A stretch of DNA of 64,000 bases from positions 558,001 through 622,000 of the forward strand of contig NZ_SJSK01000001.1 of NCBI RefSeq assembly GCF_004331645.1, written 5' to 3'. Shown here one piece after another: positions 29,801-37,984 of this stretch. How positions within the stretch are numbered: the first letter of the stretch is position 1; each line of letters starts with the position of its first letter. A model generated the notes under the pieces. The model made no database searches. It saw only the letters and a list, made by a program, of their open reading frames with translations, and was not told the origin of the DNA. Both the position numbers and the translations under genes were made by a program. Source of the DNA: Pedobacter frigiditerrae. GTDB lineage: Bacteria; Bacteroidota; Bacteroidia; Sphingobacteriales; Sphingobacteriaceae.

Positions 29801-30981
29801 TCAAAATAATGCACTCCACCTCCATCTGTGCCAATAAATAGCTTACCTTTTTTATGTTCTACAAAAGACGTAACAATTGGAGATCTTAAACCTTTGGGAT
29901 CAAAGGGACTGCTATGTTTTAGATTAAAAAGAGCCAAATTTGGGTCCAACTTATTCACTCCACCCTGAAAAGTTCCAAGCCAAATTATCCCATCTTTGGC
30001 CATACAAATGCTTCTTACAGATTTATGGCTCAAACCGAAAGGCTCTCGTCTGTTAGGTCGAATGTTAGAGAAGGTTTGTGTTTTAGTATCGAAAATACTC
30101 ACTCCCTCTTCTGTCCCGATCCAAATCTTGCCTTGTTTGGCTAAGCTAGTCTCGTAAATTAAATTATCCGAGAGCTGATTACTACTTGGTTGCAAAAATG
30201 CCTTAAACTGACCATTTTCGCTTATCAACATATTCAGCCCTCGGTTAGTGCCAAAATATATACGACCACTTTCATCTTTAATGATCGTGCTAATGCAATT
30301 GTTACTAAGACTGTTTGGATCTGATGGGTTATGAATGAATTTCTCGGTTATGCCAGATTTTAAATCAACTGCTAAAAGGCCCACATTTGTTCCAACCCAC
30401 ATCTTATTACTGTTTCCCTGAGAAAATGAGAGCACGCTAGATCCATTTCCCATAAAGGTATTGATCCCAACATTCCTTACCTTAAATGTCTTAGGGTTAA
30501 TTATTCTATATCCACCAAAGGTGCCAACCCAAATATTTCCACTCTGATCCTCATATAGGGTCAAAACATTAAATTGACCAGTCCGACCAGGTATCCCATC
30601 ACCAGTAAATGAGGTAAATGTATTCTTTTTAGAGTCATAGAAACACAAGCCTCCGGCACTTGTTCCTACCCATAACCTGCCTGATTTATCTTCTAAAAGG
30701 GCAGTTACGTTATTGGAAGGAATACTTGTACTATCCTTGCTTTTATTGGTATATACTGTAAAATTGGTGCCATCAAATTTGTTAAGGCCATCGTTGGTAC
30801 CGAACCAGGTTAGTCCATTGCGGTCTTGAAGAATAGTATTAACTGTATTTGATGATAATCCATTCTTGGTGGTTAGCGTAATGAAATTTGGAGTATTTTG
30901 CCCCAGAGCTACATTACACATTAATAACATAGCAATAAAGAGTAATATTACGCTTGAATTAGCTATTCTTTTGAACATCAT
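26833..30981 (-). CDS. Hybrid two-component system regulator (HTCS): sensor kinase, receiver and AraC DNA-binding domain
   Basis: A 1382-residue single-chain signalling protein. After a signal sequence (to about residue 28), two seven-bladed periplasmic propellers of two-component-regulator repeats occupy about 30-700, then a Y_Y_Y domain (about 725-795) and one transmembrane segment (about 805-822). Inside are a coiled linker, a HisKA domain with phospho-acceptor His869 in SHEFRTP, an HATPase domain (GTGIGI-like SDTGIGIAPE and GSGIGLSIVKE motifs), a receiver with Asp1175 in VSDISMPEMNG, and an AraC helix-turn-helix at about 1275-1375. Such proteins bind an oligosaccharide in the periplasm and activate their locus directly. 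Size and order are typical; ligand is presumably a xylo- or arabinoxylo-oligosaccharide. Confidence 0.96.
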   Translation of the reverse strand: MMFKRIANSSVILLFIAMLLMCNVALGQNTPNFITLTTKNGLSSNTVNTILQDRNGLTWFGTNDGLNKFDGTNFTVYTNKSKDSTSIPSNNVTALLEDKSGRLWVGTSAGGLCFYDSKKNTFTSFTGDGIPGRTGQFNVLTLYEDQSGNIWVGTFGGYRIINPKTFKVRNVGINTFMGNGSSVLSFSQGNSNKMWVGTNVGLLAVDLKSGITEKFIHNPSDPNSLSNNCISTIIKDESGRIYFGTNRGLNMLISENGQFKAFLQPSSNQLSDNLIYETSLAKQGKIWIGTEEGVSIFDTKTQTFSNIRPNRREPFGLSHKSVRSICMAKDGIIWLGTFQGGVNKLDPNLALFNLKHSSPFDPKGLRSPIVTSFVEHKKGKLFIGTDGGGVHYFDRSSGLFEHINVKSKIDNSGNPLSILALDLDTRGFLWIGTYQDGLFCYNMLTKSYKQFLAGPLASDLSQNDIFFVKEDSRGMIWIGTNGNGVNVYNPKTNLFTRYGTYLIPPMLLPSNGYMRAISEDAKGDIWLASNGTGIAVYQHKTGKFKLYNKANSGLSNDVVLSLLHDSKGNLWAGTDGGGLDFFDPRTGRFTNFNESNGLPSPIVYKILEDHAGVIWFSTDRGISSLNPKTKKIKNFGRPNGLQDSPFVLGSGTTTSDGELYFGGQEGFNYFFPRDLPATKTAPSVLLTELKVANIVVLPGEKSPIKEQIGFAKKIDLNYGQNFSIGYTALNYTAPEQNNYSYRLVGLEDKWNYVEREKTAYYTNLDPGNYTFQVRASNNDGSWSNKVTSISVHVQPPLWRTVYAYAFYVIAIGTMLFAIRRRGIQRITRQLALEQEQINIQQKILQQQREAERAHALDIQKIKFLTNLSHEFRTPISLILAPVDKLLSVKQDQYVSGQVKMIKRNARRLLNLVNQLLDFRKMEEQELKLNLSQGDLILFVKEAAEAFQDLSDRKKISLQVSSDAPSLQTYFDQDKMERIIFNLLSNAFKFTPEGGTVSLRMSLQISPSNSKPIFDIAVSDTGIGIAPENKVKVFDRFFMGNNVSSILNQGSGIGLSIVKEFIELHGGEITLESELGKGSTFLVSLPVEIIEQEQVSGSENNDYVLGEMTDFQSEVDQGSAVTNGKIATVLLVEDNEEFRFHLRDSLQPYYQIIEASNGKEGWQKTLSGHPQLVVSDISMPEMNGIELSQKIKADKRTSHIPVILLTAISGEEDQIKGLKSGANDYLTKPFNFDILQAKIENLLLFNRSVKNAYSKQVKVESKEIEIESSEVKLLSKIVKYIDEKLNNPELSVEELSKHVGMSRGSLYHKLLEITGLTPIEYIRSVKLERAVELLEKSDYNVAQIAYMTGFGTPSYFSRLFKAQFNMLPSEYINAKRKDKKDHS

Positions 30982-31317
30982 AACTTAGGGATCGAAATAC
31001 AAACGATTTGTGCTTGAAATGAAACGACTGTACAACTACCTAGCTGACCAAGTCTTACATTAGATTGATATTTGGTAAAATCTGAATTTAAACCACTCAT
31101 ATATTTGATATACACATTATTTTGGGTCCGTAGCTTTATTCTCTGCCACGGCAATCAATTTTAAAATTTACTGCAATACTTGTCGTAGTTTTCAATGCTC
31201 ATACTATATTCGAAGATACGCTATCCAAGAGAAAAAATTATTTACTAGGACAACTCCTTTTTTAATCGGAAACAATTTATAGATGTGCTAAAAAGATTAA
31301 TCCCAATTTAATCTCTG
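30982..31317. other. 336-bp gap upstream of the hybrid regulator
   Basis: AT-rich DNA between two leftward genes; it should contain the regulator's promoter. I found no TAnnTTTG match on the minus strand and no open frame of note. A short AT-rich hairpin at 31294-31314 belongs to the end of the adjacent hydrolase gene. Otherwise nothing recognisable. Confidence 0.5.
31294..31314 (-). terminator. Weak hairpin after the secreted hydrolase gene
   Basis: AGATTAA (31294-31300) and TTAATCT (31308-31314) form a 7-bp AT-rich stem; on the minus strand it is followed by a short T-run (CTTTTT). It is 3 bp past the stop codon at 31318. Stem stability is low. Confidence 0.4.
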
Positions 31318-32238
31318 TTAAGGTATCTTCTTTTTCTCAAATCTCCATTTTGGGTTTTTGGACAATCCAGCAGGCTCACCTTCAAAAACTTTAGCTGCTT
31401 CCTTATCTCCCTTTAACTGCCATTTATACCATGAGATGGCCAACTTAGCGAATTCACCTCCATGATGCTCACGATAGGTTCCTCCATGCCCTACATCCAT
31501 ATTTGCCATAAAAATGGGTACGTGATTGATTTGCTGATAATCATCCATTCCATTGTCATAGGCGATATCCTTTACTCCACCCAAAATATACAAAGTAGGC
31601 GAATGGATTTTTTTCAAGCTTTCCTTAGTAAGTTTAGGCATATTACTAATACCATTGCCTGGAGTTTTAAAAATACCACTATTGCAAACCACTACTGTGG
31701 TAACTCGAGCATCAGACGCAACCTCTAATGTCTGCAAGCCTCCGCATGACATCCCACTCACCGCAATTTTCTTTACGTCAATCTTATTATAATAAGCGCT
31801 TTTTTTATCATTATTCTGTGCAATAGCCCAATTAATTGCATCGGTAAGCTGAGATGAGGTTGATTTTCTGTTATCAGTTTTATCTTCAGAAATAGTACCT
31901 ATTGCCACCACTAAAAAACCGTAAGACGATACTTCGGATAAAAAATTCACATGCTCCCAAGGCGAATTGGCACAAGCACCATTTCCCCATACAATTATTG
32001 GCAATCTATTTTTGGTGTTAAAGAGATTTAGATTTTTAGGATGAAATACAGTATGTGTGGGAAGTGTTGTCTCGACTGCCATTATAGCTTTGTAGGGACC
32101 TGTGCCACCATCTTCGACAACTGCTTCAGTGTCTTTAGAGGGTGTAGTTTTTTGCTGTGCGAAGGTTTTTTCGGATATTCCCATGATAACCAAGACAACC
32201 CATGCGACGGCTAACATTTTCTTAAACATACAATTCAT
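31318..32238 (-). CDS. Secreted alpha/beta hydrolase of unknown substrate
   Basis: A 306-residue exported protein (signal peptide ending TFAQ, residue 28; a start three codons later, at 32229, is equally possible). It has an alpha/beta-hydrolase fold: IIVWGNGACANSPWEH (81-96) as oxyanion region, VSGMSCGG with nucleophile Ser164, GGVKDIAYDN with a probable acid at Asp224, and VGHGG giving His251. The cysteine next to the nucleophile (GMSCGG) is characteristic of a subgroup related to dienelactone hydrolase/PET-type hydrolases. Its place beside the xylan locus suggests an esterase for plant-cell-wall material, but no motif names a substrate. Confidence 0.75.
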   Translation of the reverse strand: MNCMFKKMLAVAWVVLVIMGISEKTFAQQKTTPSKDTEAVVEDGGTGPYKAIMAVETTLPTHTVFHPKNLNLFNTKNRLPIIVWGNGACANSPWEHVNFLSEVSSYGFLVVAIGTISEDKTDNRKSTSSQLTDAINWAIAQNNDKKSAYYNKIDVKKIAVSGMSCGGLQTLEVASDARVTTVVVCNSGIFKTPGNGISNMPKLTKESLKKIHSPTLYILGGVKDIAYDNGMDDYQQINHVPIFMANMDVGHGGTYREHHGGEFAKLAISWYKWQLKGDKEAAKVFEGEPAGLSKNPKWRFEKKKIP

Positions 32239-32447
32239 TTATTTGGTTTTTATGCGGATGATTTCAAAAAAGCTTTAACATAGGTTTAGCTAATTTTCCA
32301 TGTAAGCTTCTCCTTAATGGATCATCTATGATAAATATATAATAGATTACCATTAATGTAAACTCATTGAACATTATTACTACTGTTTTGACGAAATGTA
32401 TTGGATGCTGAGAGATGGCACTCGCTTATTTCATCCATTCTGGCCTA
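32239..32447. other. Promoter region of the secreted hydrolase
   Basis: AT-rich gap before the hydrolase start. No consensus promoter element or open frame is evident; a strong hairpin bounds its right side (32448-32480). Confidence 0.4.
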
Positions 32448-32480
32448 AACAAAAAGCCACCAAATTGGTGGCTTTTTGTT
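32448..32480 (-). terminator. Strong bidirectional-type terminator hairpin
   Basis: AACAAAAAGCCACC (32448-32461), loop AAATT, GGTGGCTTTTTGTT (32467-32480): a perfect 14-bp stem with built-in A- and T-tracts on both arms. It lies 50 bp past the stop codon of the leftward sugar isomerase-like gene at 32531 and separates it from the hydrolase gene. Confidence 0.9.
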
Positions 32481-32530
32481 TTGAAAGTAATCTAATTTAG
32501 TTTGGTGAACTACAGCCAAGGTAAAAAGAT

Positions 32531-33376
32531 CTAGCGGGTAGCATCACATACACCTCTAAAATAACCTACAGATTCAGCTATTCCTGCTAATGGGTCTTTC
32601 ATGTCTTTTTCGTACTCCAAACTACAAGAGCCTTTGTAATTAACCTTTCTTAACATTTTTACGAATGCCGGAATATCAATCACCCCACGACCTAGTTCGC
32701 AAGTGGTACCCTTATTTGCAGCTTCAGTTACATTCTTTAAATGCATGTCAAAAATCCGTTTTGAAAACTTCTGAAGGTCTGCAACTGAATCTCGTCCATC
32801 TCTTTTGTTATGTCCCATATCAAAGCATATACCAACGCGTTGATCTAGGTTTTTAATGAGGTTATAAATGCTTTCTGCATTTGGATATAGCTTGTCTTCG
32901 GGGCCATGATTATGGATGGCATAGCGAATATCATATTCTTTTGTTTTTTTGGCAACGTATTCCAGATCGGCATGGGCTGGAATACCTATCAACAAATCAA
33001 CACCAACCCTTTTTGCGTAATCAAATGCTTTGTCAATCTCTTCTTTAGTTTTAGTGTATATGGGGCCCACAGCATATCCTACTACATTATTGTCCTTCAA
33101 TTTAGCATGAAAGGCTGCAATTTCTTCTGTTGTACTTTTAAAAGGCAAATGAAAGTCTTTGATACAGAGATAATGTACATCAACCTTTTTCATTATTTTA
33201 AGTGATTCGTCAAGGTTAAAATTAAGAAAGCTATAACCTGCGATCCCTAATTTAAAAGAGTCTTCACCTGCGACATTACGTGCAACAGGCTCCGCGAAAA
33301 CTGATGGGATATTTATCAGTGTTGCTGCAGTTACGCCCAATATTCCTTTTTGTAAAAAATTTCTTCTTGTAGTCAT
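32531..33376 (-). CDS. Tat-exported sugar isomerase/epimerase-like TIM-barrel protein
   Basis: A 281-residue protein with a twin-arginine signal (TTRRNFLQKG, then a hydrophobic stretch to SVFAEP, about residue 30), implying export of a folded, cofactor-bearing enzyme. The mature part is a xylose-isomerase-like/AP-endonuclease-2 TIM barrel: motifs AIHNHGPEDK, CFDMGHNKRDG and CSLEYEKDM carry His, Asp and Glu residues suited to a divalent metal site. Such proteins isomerise or epimerise sugars or are of unknown function. It follows no recognisable operon partner and is isolated by the terminator at 32448-32480. Confidence 0.82.
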   Translation of the reverse strand: MTTRRNFLQKGILGVTAATLINIPSVFAEPVARNVAGEDSFKLGIAGYSFLNFNLDESLKIMKKVDVHYLCIKDFHLPFKSTTEEIAAFHAKLKDNNVVGYAVGPIYTKTKEEIDKAFDYAKRVGVDLLIGIPAHADLEYVAKKTKEYDIRYAIHNHGPEDKLYPNAESIYNLIKNLDQRVGICFDMGHNKRDGRDSVADLQKFSKRIFDMHLKNVTEAANKGTTCELGRGVIDIPAFVKMLRKVNYKGSCSLEYEKDMKDPLAGIAESVGYFRGVCDATR

Positions 33377-33506
33377 CTTAGTTCTATCTGTTTACTAAAG
33401 TTAATATTTAAATTGATGTGGTTCAAAATCAGGGAACGAAAATGTAGTAGCAAAATATCAACTTCATACTGATCTTAAGTTACATTTTTAAACCTCTTAG
33501 TTATAT

Positions 33507-34022
33507 CTACACGCTGTTATTAATGCTCTTAACTATTCTAGCATTGGTAATTTTAAGTTCTAACATAAGGAGTAAGAAAAACAGCATTGCCCCGACAAAA
33601 ACCGGACTCATTTCTTCAAAGATGTACGTGCCTTTTAATAAGCCAACAAAAGCTGTTAAAATCCCCATACTTAAAATTAAACATATGGTAAAAGGTACTG
33701 CACTTAATCTAATTTTATAAGACGTTGCCAACTCATCTTTAGGCAAGTTGATGATTAGCTTTGGCAACATGAACTCTAAGGAGGTTTTGGTTCTTGTAAA
33801 GCTTAAAGATTTCTTGCTTTCAAAACCTAAAAAGTCTTTATCTCTATTGACGTCAATTACCGATTTTTGAAAATCTAATACCGTTGTCTTCTTAATGGCT
33901 GATTTTCTTAATGCAGTTTCGATTTGATGTTGTGTAACATCATCAGGGAAGGTTATTGTTTTAAAATATAGCATATTTAGTTTACGGAATTGGTCAGTAA
34001 AACTAATGTATTTTTCAAACAA
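33507..34022 (-). CDS. Hypothetical protein with two C-terminal membrane segments
   Basis: I do not recognise this 171-residue protein. Residues 1-105 are soluble and rich in Lys, Asp and Phe; two hydrophobic segments follow at about 108-130 (VPFTICLILSMGILTAFVGL) and 137-155. No signal peptide is present, so it probably sits in the inner membrane with its N-terminal part in the cytoplasm. A start at Met17 (33974) is possible. It is 41 bp after a DinB-like gene on the same strand and may share its transcript. Confidence 0.6.
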   Translation of the reverse strand: MFEKYISFTDQFRKLNMLYFKTITFPDDVTQHQIETALRKSAIKKTTVLDFQKSVIDVNRDKDFLGFESKKSLSFTRTKTSLEFMLPKLIINLPKDELATSYKIRLSAVPFTICLILSMGILTAFVGLLKGTYIFEEMSPVFVGAMLFFLLLMLELKITNARIVKSINNSV

Positions 34023-34063
34023 CTTTATGATTTGTTAGATTACCATATTGATCGAAATAACTT

Positions 34064-34528
34064 CTACCTTGTAGCAATGATCAATTGTCTAATTGCGCCC
34101 AAATGATAAGCTGCGTGAGGAACTAGTGCTAAAACACCTTGGTTAAATTGTTCACTAGACCAATCTTTTCTCTCTGCTATTCCGTTTTTAAGGTCTTGAT
34201 AAGCCTTAAGTAAATCTTGTTGCAGCTTCTTCCATTCTTCTTCATTTACCTGTTTAACTTTCCAGCTTTCAGCCCAATCTGGTGAAGGCATTTTTCCATT
34301 GAAGAATTCGAGTGCCACGCGAATGCTCCACCTTAAGTGCTCAGTATGGGCAGCTATTGTAGAGCCACCTTGTACTGTTGAGGTCGAGGCTTGTTTCGCA
34401 TCAACTTGATCAATTGTTTTACTAAATCCATATCCTGGTTTTTGATCTATTACCCAGGTTTCATTGCCTGTAGAGCCAACATAAAGTTCTTCAAGCAAAT
34501 TAAGTAGTGATGAGATAATTGCTTCCAT
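34064..34528 (-). CDS. DinB-like four-helix-bundle protein
   Basis: A 154-residue all-helical protein with His61/His64 (AAHTEHLRW) and His138/His142 (VPHAAYHLGAIRQL), spaced as the metal-binding histidines of the DinB/YfiT superfamily. The terminal helix HLGAIRQL is typical. Members include thiol-S-transferases and proteins of unknown role; nothing here identifies a substrate. It has no signal peptide and should be cytoplasmic. It is 62 bp after a membrane protein gene on the same strand. Confidence 0.7.
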   Translation of the reverse strand: MEAIISSLLNLLEELYVGSTGNETWVIDQKPGYGFSKTIDQVDAKQASTSTVQGGSTIAAHTEHLRWSIRVALEFFNGKMPSPDWAESWKVKQVNEEEWKKLQQDLLKAYQDLKNGIAERKDWSSEQFNQGVLALVPHAAYHLGAIRQLIIATR

Positions 34529-34590
34529 GCTATAATAACCATCATCTTTTTAAAAAGTTTTATATTGCAAAAGCAGAACCTCATTAAGAA

Positions 34591-35298
34591 TTAGCCAGCA
34601 TATCCATCCATTAAACTCTTCCAAAATGCCCAACCTCCTGCATAATTCATCAACAGGTGTAGTAATCCAAAAATTACTAAGGCAAAAAAATAAGGCTTGC
34701 GAAAACTACCATTTCTTTTATCATCCCAAATTAAAATTAATAAGGTTATTTCCACACAAGCGAAACTTACATTAAGAGTTTTGGTGAAAGTGTCTAAAAA
34801 CGGGATAAAAAACAATAACCTTGTAATGGCAGGAGGAAGTAGGGTAAGGATTGTACACGCCATGTAACGAGCATGCAAATGAATGCATTTACCATGATAT
34901 AAGCTTAATCCAAAAAACAACAGAAACTGGATCAGCGAGTAAAAATCAATAAATGAAAGTCGATAAACTTCGCCAGGTGGGTAAAAATCTTGGCGTTGAA
35001 TCATCATTTGAATCATTTTTAATCCACCTAAAACTAAAAGGGGAACTAAAATAATTGAAGCAATCCACCCTAATTTGCGATGTAGTTTTAGCTTCCCATA
35101 CTTATACAATAAAGGTTGAACGATTAGCAAGGCAATCCATAATCCAGCAGTTGCGCCATGGATATGATGATAAACTGTTGATGCACCTAGTCTGGCAAAA
35201 TATGTAGTTGAAAACCCAACCCAGGTAATGAGTATCGCCAATGCAAAAAACCAAGATGCATAGGGATATAAAATGAATTTTTCTTGAGGAGGCGTCAT
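34591..35298 (-). CDS. Multi-pass membrane protein of unknown function
   Basis: This 235-residue protein has about seven hydrophobic segments and no signal peptide. Conserved-looking histidines occur in YHHIHGATAGLW (about 43-54), LHRKLGW (72-78) and HLHARYM; such patterns occur in heme- or metal-linked membrane proteins related to cytochrome b561/DUF2306, but I cannot place it with confidence. It is 45 bp downstream of the Na+/H+ antiporter gene on the same strand, which suggests co-transcription. Confidence 0.6.
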   Translation of the reverse strand: MTPPQEKFILYPYASWFFALAILITWVGFSTTYFARLGASTVYHHIHGATAGLWIALLIVQPLLYKYGKLKLHRKLGWIASIILVPLLVLGGLKMIQMMIQRQDFYPPGEVYRLSFIDFYSLIQFLLFFGLSLYHGKCIHLHARYMACTILTLLPPAITRLLFFIPFLDTFTKTLNVSFACVEITLLILIWDDKRNGSFRKPYFFALVIFGLLHLLMNYAGGWAFWKSLMDGYAG

Positions 35299-35343
35299 GT
35301 TGATTTTTAAATCTAATATAATGATTATCAGCCATTAAATGAA

Positions 35344-36924
35344 TTACAAAAACCTCAGTTTCTCCTCCTCCAGATCTAAATTCAGTAAATGTTTACGAAC
35401 AATATCTTCATCGAGCGTAGCTTCTTCATTGTTTTTTTGGTGTAGCCATTCTCTCTGCTTGCTTAAAATATCTAAATAAATAACCTTACACGCTTCTGCC
35501 ATTACCATATCATCGGCTAATCGACCTGCGTCTTCCCATTTTCTAGACATTTGTTGCAATACTGGGTCGGTTTCCAATTGTTCACTATAATTCGTTCGCA
35601 AATGAAACAAGGCATGATCGGCTAACTCTTTTCTAATGTGATGATAGACCTCATCTTCAGACAAGTCTGTTTCTAAGTTTGGTGTGATTAACTTTTTAAT
35701 TAAATAAGGCAAGGTTAATCCTTGTAGCAACAAGGTTAAAAGGATTACAATAAAAGTGATGAACAGGATTAAGTTACGTTGCGGAAAGGCAGACCCATCT
35801 GCTAATTGAACAGGAATTGATAATGCCGCAGCTAAAGATACCACACCTCTCATCCCTGTCCATCCTAATACTAAAGGCACTCTAAAACCCGGACTACGGG
35901 TATCTGCAACAGTTATGAAATTTCGCATGATTAAGGTAACGATCACTGCTCCATAAGCAGATAAAATTCTACCTACGATAAGCACCAAAGTGATCAACAG
36001 TCCATATCCAATAGCCGATGAAATACTTACACCTTCATTCCTTAATCCTTCTGTGATTTCTGGTAATGCCAACCCGATTAATATAAATACCAAGCCATTT
36101 AACACGAAACAAAAACTTTCCCAAACATTTACGCCTCGCAATCGGGATGTGCTACTTAAAAACAAATGCCTTTTATTTGCTAAAAGCAAACCACCGCTTA
36201 CTACAGCCAATACGCCAGAGCTATGGACTTCTTCTGCGGCTATGTACATTAAGTAAGGCGTTACAATAGATAATACAATGTCTGTATTTGCGTCTGTAGG
36301 TAAATATTTGTGTGCTTTCATGAATACAAAACCAACCAATAATCCTATTCCTACACCACCTAATAACATCCAACTAAAACTTAAGGCTGCTTCATACCAA
36401 ATAAATTGTCCTGTTGCCACGGCTATCATTGCAAAGCGGAAGATAATTAAAGAAGATGCATCATTTAACAAACTTTCTCCTTCTAAAATAGACGACATTC
36501 GCTTGGGTACTTTTACAAATTTTAAAATTGCCCCAGCACTTACCGCATCTGGCGGAGATACAATGCCACCTAATAAAAACCCTAACGCCAAAGAAATACC
36601 TGGAATAAAATGATTGGCTACAAGGGCTACGGACATCGCCGTTAGGAATACCACAACAAAGGCAAAACTTAAAATGATTCGTCGCCAGTGCCACAACTCT
36701 TTCCATGAGATAGACCAAGCCGCTTCATATAATAAAGGGGGAAGAAAGATGATGAAAATAAGTGCTGGGTCGATGTGTATGATGGGAATACCTGGGATAA
36801 AACAAATCCCTAATCCTGCTAAAACCAAAAGCACCGGATAGGCTACTTTAATTTTATTGGCTAACATAATCAATAATACGATGGCGATTACGAGGCTTAG
36901 GTAAAATGTGAAGTTTTCAATCAT
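35344..36924 (-). CDS. CPA1-family Na+/H+ antiporter
   Basis: A 526-residue antiporter with about 12 membrane segments and a hydrophilic C-terminal tail of about 110 residues. The family motifs are present: FLPPLLYEAAW, SPPDAVSAGAIL and GESLLNDASSLIIF, the last carrying the Asn-Asp pair used for ion exchange. It exchanges cytoplasmic Na+ (or K+) for H+ in the inner membrane. I use ATG 36924 rather than the in-frame TTG three codons upstream. The gene is divergent from the hydroxylase gene at 37007, with about 80 bp between. Confidence 0.92.
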   Translation of the reverse strand: MIENFTFYLSLVIAIVLLIMLANKIKVAYPVLLVLAGLGICFIPGIPIIHIDPALIFIIFLPPLLYEAAWSISWKELWHWRRIILSFAFVVVFLTAMSVALVANHFIPGISLALGFLLGGIVSPPDAVSAGAILKFVKVPKRMSSILEGESLLNDASSLIIFRFAMIAVATGQFIWYEAALSFSWMLLGGVGIGLLVGFVFMKAHKYLPTDANTDIVLSIVTPYLMYIAAEEVHSSGVLAVVSGGLLLANKRHLFLSSTSRLRGVNVWESFCFVLNGLVFILIGLALPEITEGLRNEGVSISSAIGYGLLITLVLIVGRILSAYGAVIVTLIMRNFITVADTRSPGFRVPLVLGWTGMRGVVSLAAALSIPVQLADGSAFPQRNLILFITFIVILLTLLLQGLTLPYLIKKLITPNLETDLSEDEVYHHIRKELADHALFHLRTNYSEQLETDPVLQQMSRKWEDAGRLADDMVMAEACKVIYLDILSKQREWLHQKNNEEATLDEDIVRKHLLNLDLEEEKLRFL

Positions 36925-36994
36925 TGGTGGCAAAACATTAATCTAGTAAAAGGTACAGGTTTTTATAGAATTATGCTAATCGACCTACAATGAT

Positions 36995-37002
36995 TAACTT
37001 TG
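36995..37002 (+). promoter_or_regulatory. TAnnTTTG promoter element ahead of the hydroxylase gene
   Basis: TAACTTTG fits the Bacteroidota -7 consensus. It ends only 4 bp before the GTG at 37007, so transcription would start at or within the first codon. Either the message is leaderless or the true start is a downstream ATG (37067). No good -33 box is seen. Confidence 0.4.
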
Positions 37003-37006
37003 TACT

Positions 37007-37834
37007 GTGGAACTGGAGTTTTATTATAAAATAATTTCGAAATGGTTTAATGGGGCAGTAGTGATGATGGCCCAATATTTTCTATTTACAGGAATTGTTT
37101 TTCTGACCTTGTATGTGTGGAAAAGAAAGAAGTTTTGGCACACCAAAATTCAGCAGCGTTATCCACAAAACAAACACGTTTTTCTTGAAATACGTTACTC
37201 CATTTATACTTTCCTGATTCTAAGTGCTTTTATAGCATTTGTAATTTGGGCCAATAAAAACGGCCTAACAATGGCTTATAGCCCGATAAGTAAATATGGT
37301 TATGGCTATTATTTCTTAAGCTTTTTAATCATGATTATTATTCATGATACTTATTTCTATTGGACGCATCGTTTATTACACTGGAAACCGCTCTTTAAGT
37401 TTGCTCATAAAACACATCATAAATCTATAAATCCAACCCCTTTTGCGGCTTACTCATTTCACCCTTTTGAGGCCATGATAGAGATGGGAATCATGTTGGT
37501 ACTCGTTTTTACCATTCCACATCACATCTCTGTAATTTCTGTTTTTGGTATTTATTCTTTAGTGATTAACGTTGCTGGCCACGCTGGTTTTGAGTTTTTA
37601 CCAAAATGGTTTGTTCGTCATAAAATATTTAAGTGGCACAATACCTCTACGCACCATAACTTACATCATACACACTTTAAAAGCAATTTCGGGTTGTACT
37701 TTACTTTTTGGGACAAGGTGATGAAAACTGAGCATCCAAAATATGAAGAGGAATTCGAGAAGTTAGCCGATTTAAGAAATCAAGCTAAAGAAGTAATCGA
37801 CGAGTCTTCCATAGGGCAACGGAAGGCTGTGTAA
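37007..37834 (+). CDS. Sterol desaturase/fatty acid hydroxylase family membrane enzyme
   Basis: A 275-residue integral membrane di-iron enzyme. The histidine boxes are HDTYFYWTH (113-121), HKTHH (134-138) and HNTSTHHNLHH (211-221), with four or five hydrophobic segments between. Members hydroxylate or desaturate lipids, and in Bacteroidota carotenoids or sphingolipids; the substrate is unknown here. The start is GTG at 37007 because no in-frame ATG is closer than 37067 (Met21). A promoter element almost touches the GTG, so the shorter form deserves consideration. Confidence 0.85.
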   Translation: MELEFYYKIISKWFNGAVVMMAQYFLFTGIVFLTLYVWKRKKFWHTKIQQRYPQNKHVFLEIRYSIYTFLILSAFIAFVIWANKNGLTMAYSPISKYGYGYYFLSFLIMIIIHDTYFYWTHRLLHWKPLFKFAHKTHHKSINPTPFAAYSFHPFEAMIEMGIMLVLVFTIPHHISVISVFGIYSLVINVAGHAGFEFLPKWFVRHKIFKWHNTSTHHNLHHTHFKSNFGLYFTFWDKVMKTEHPKYEEEFEKLADLRNQAKEVIDESSIGQRKAV

Positions 37835-37984
37835 ATTTAGTCGACATGCAATTATAAGTTAAGATTTATTATTTTTGCATTCCCATAAAACACCATCAAT
37901 GTAGGATTTAATTTCTTTTCGCGAAAAATCAAGAGAACCCGCCTCAAAGGGATTCTTTAATTATTCATTTTTAAGAAAGAAATC

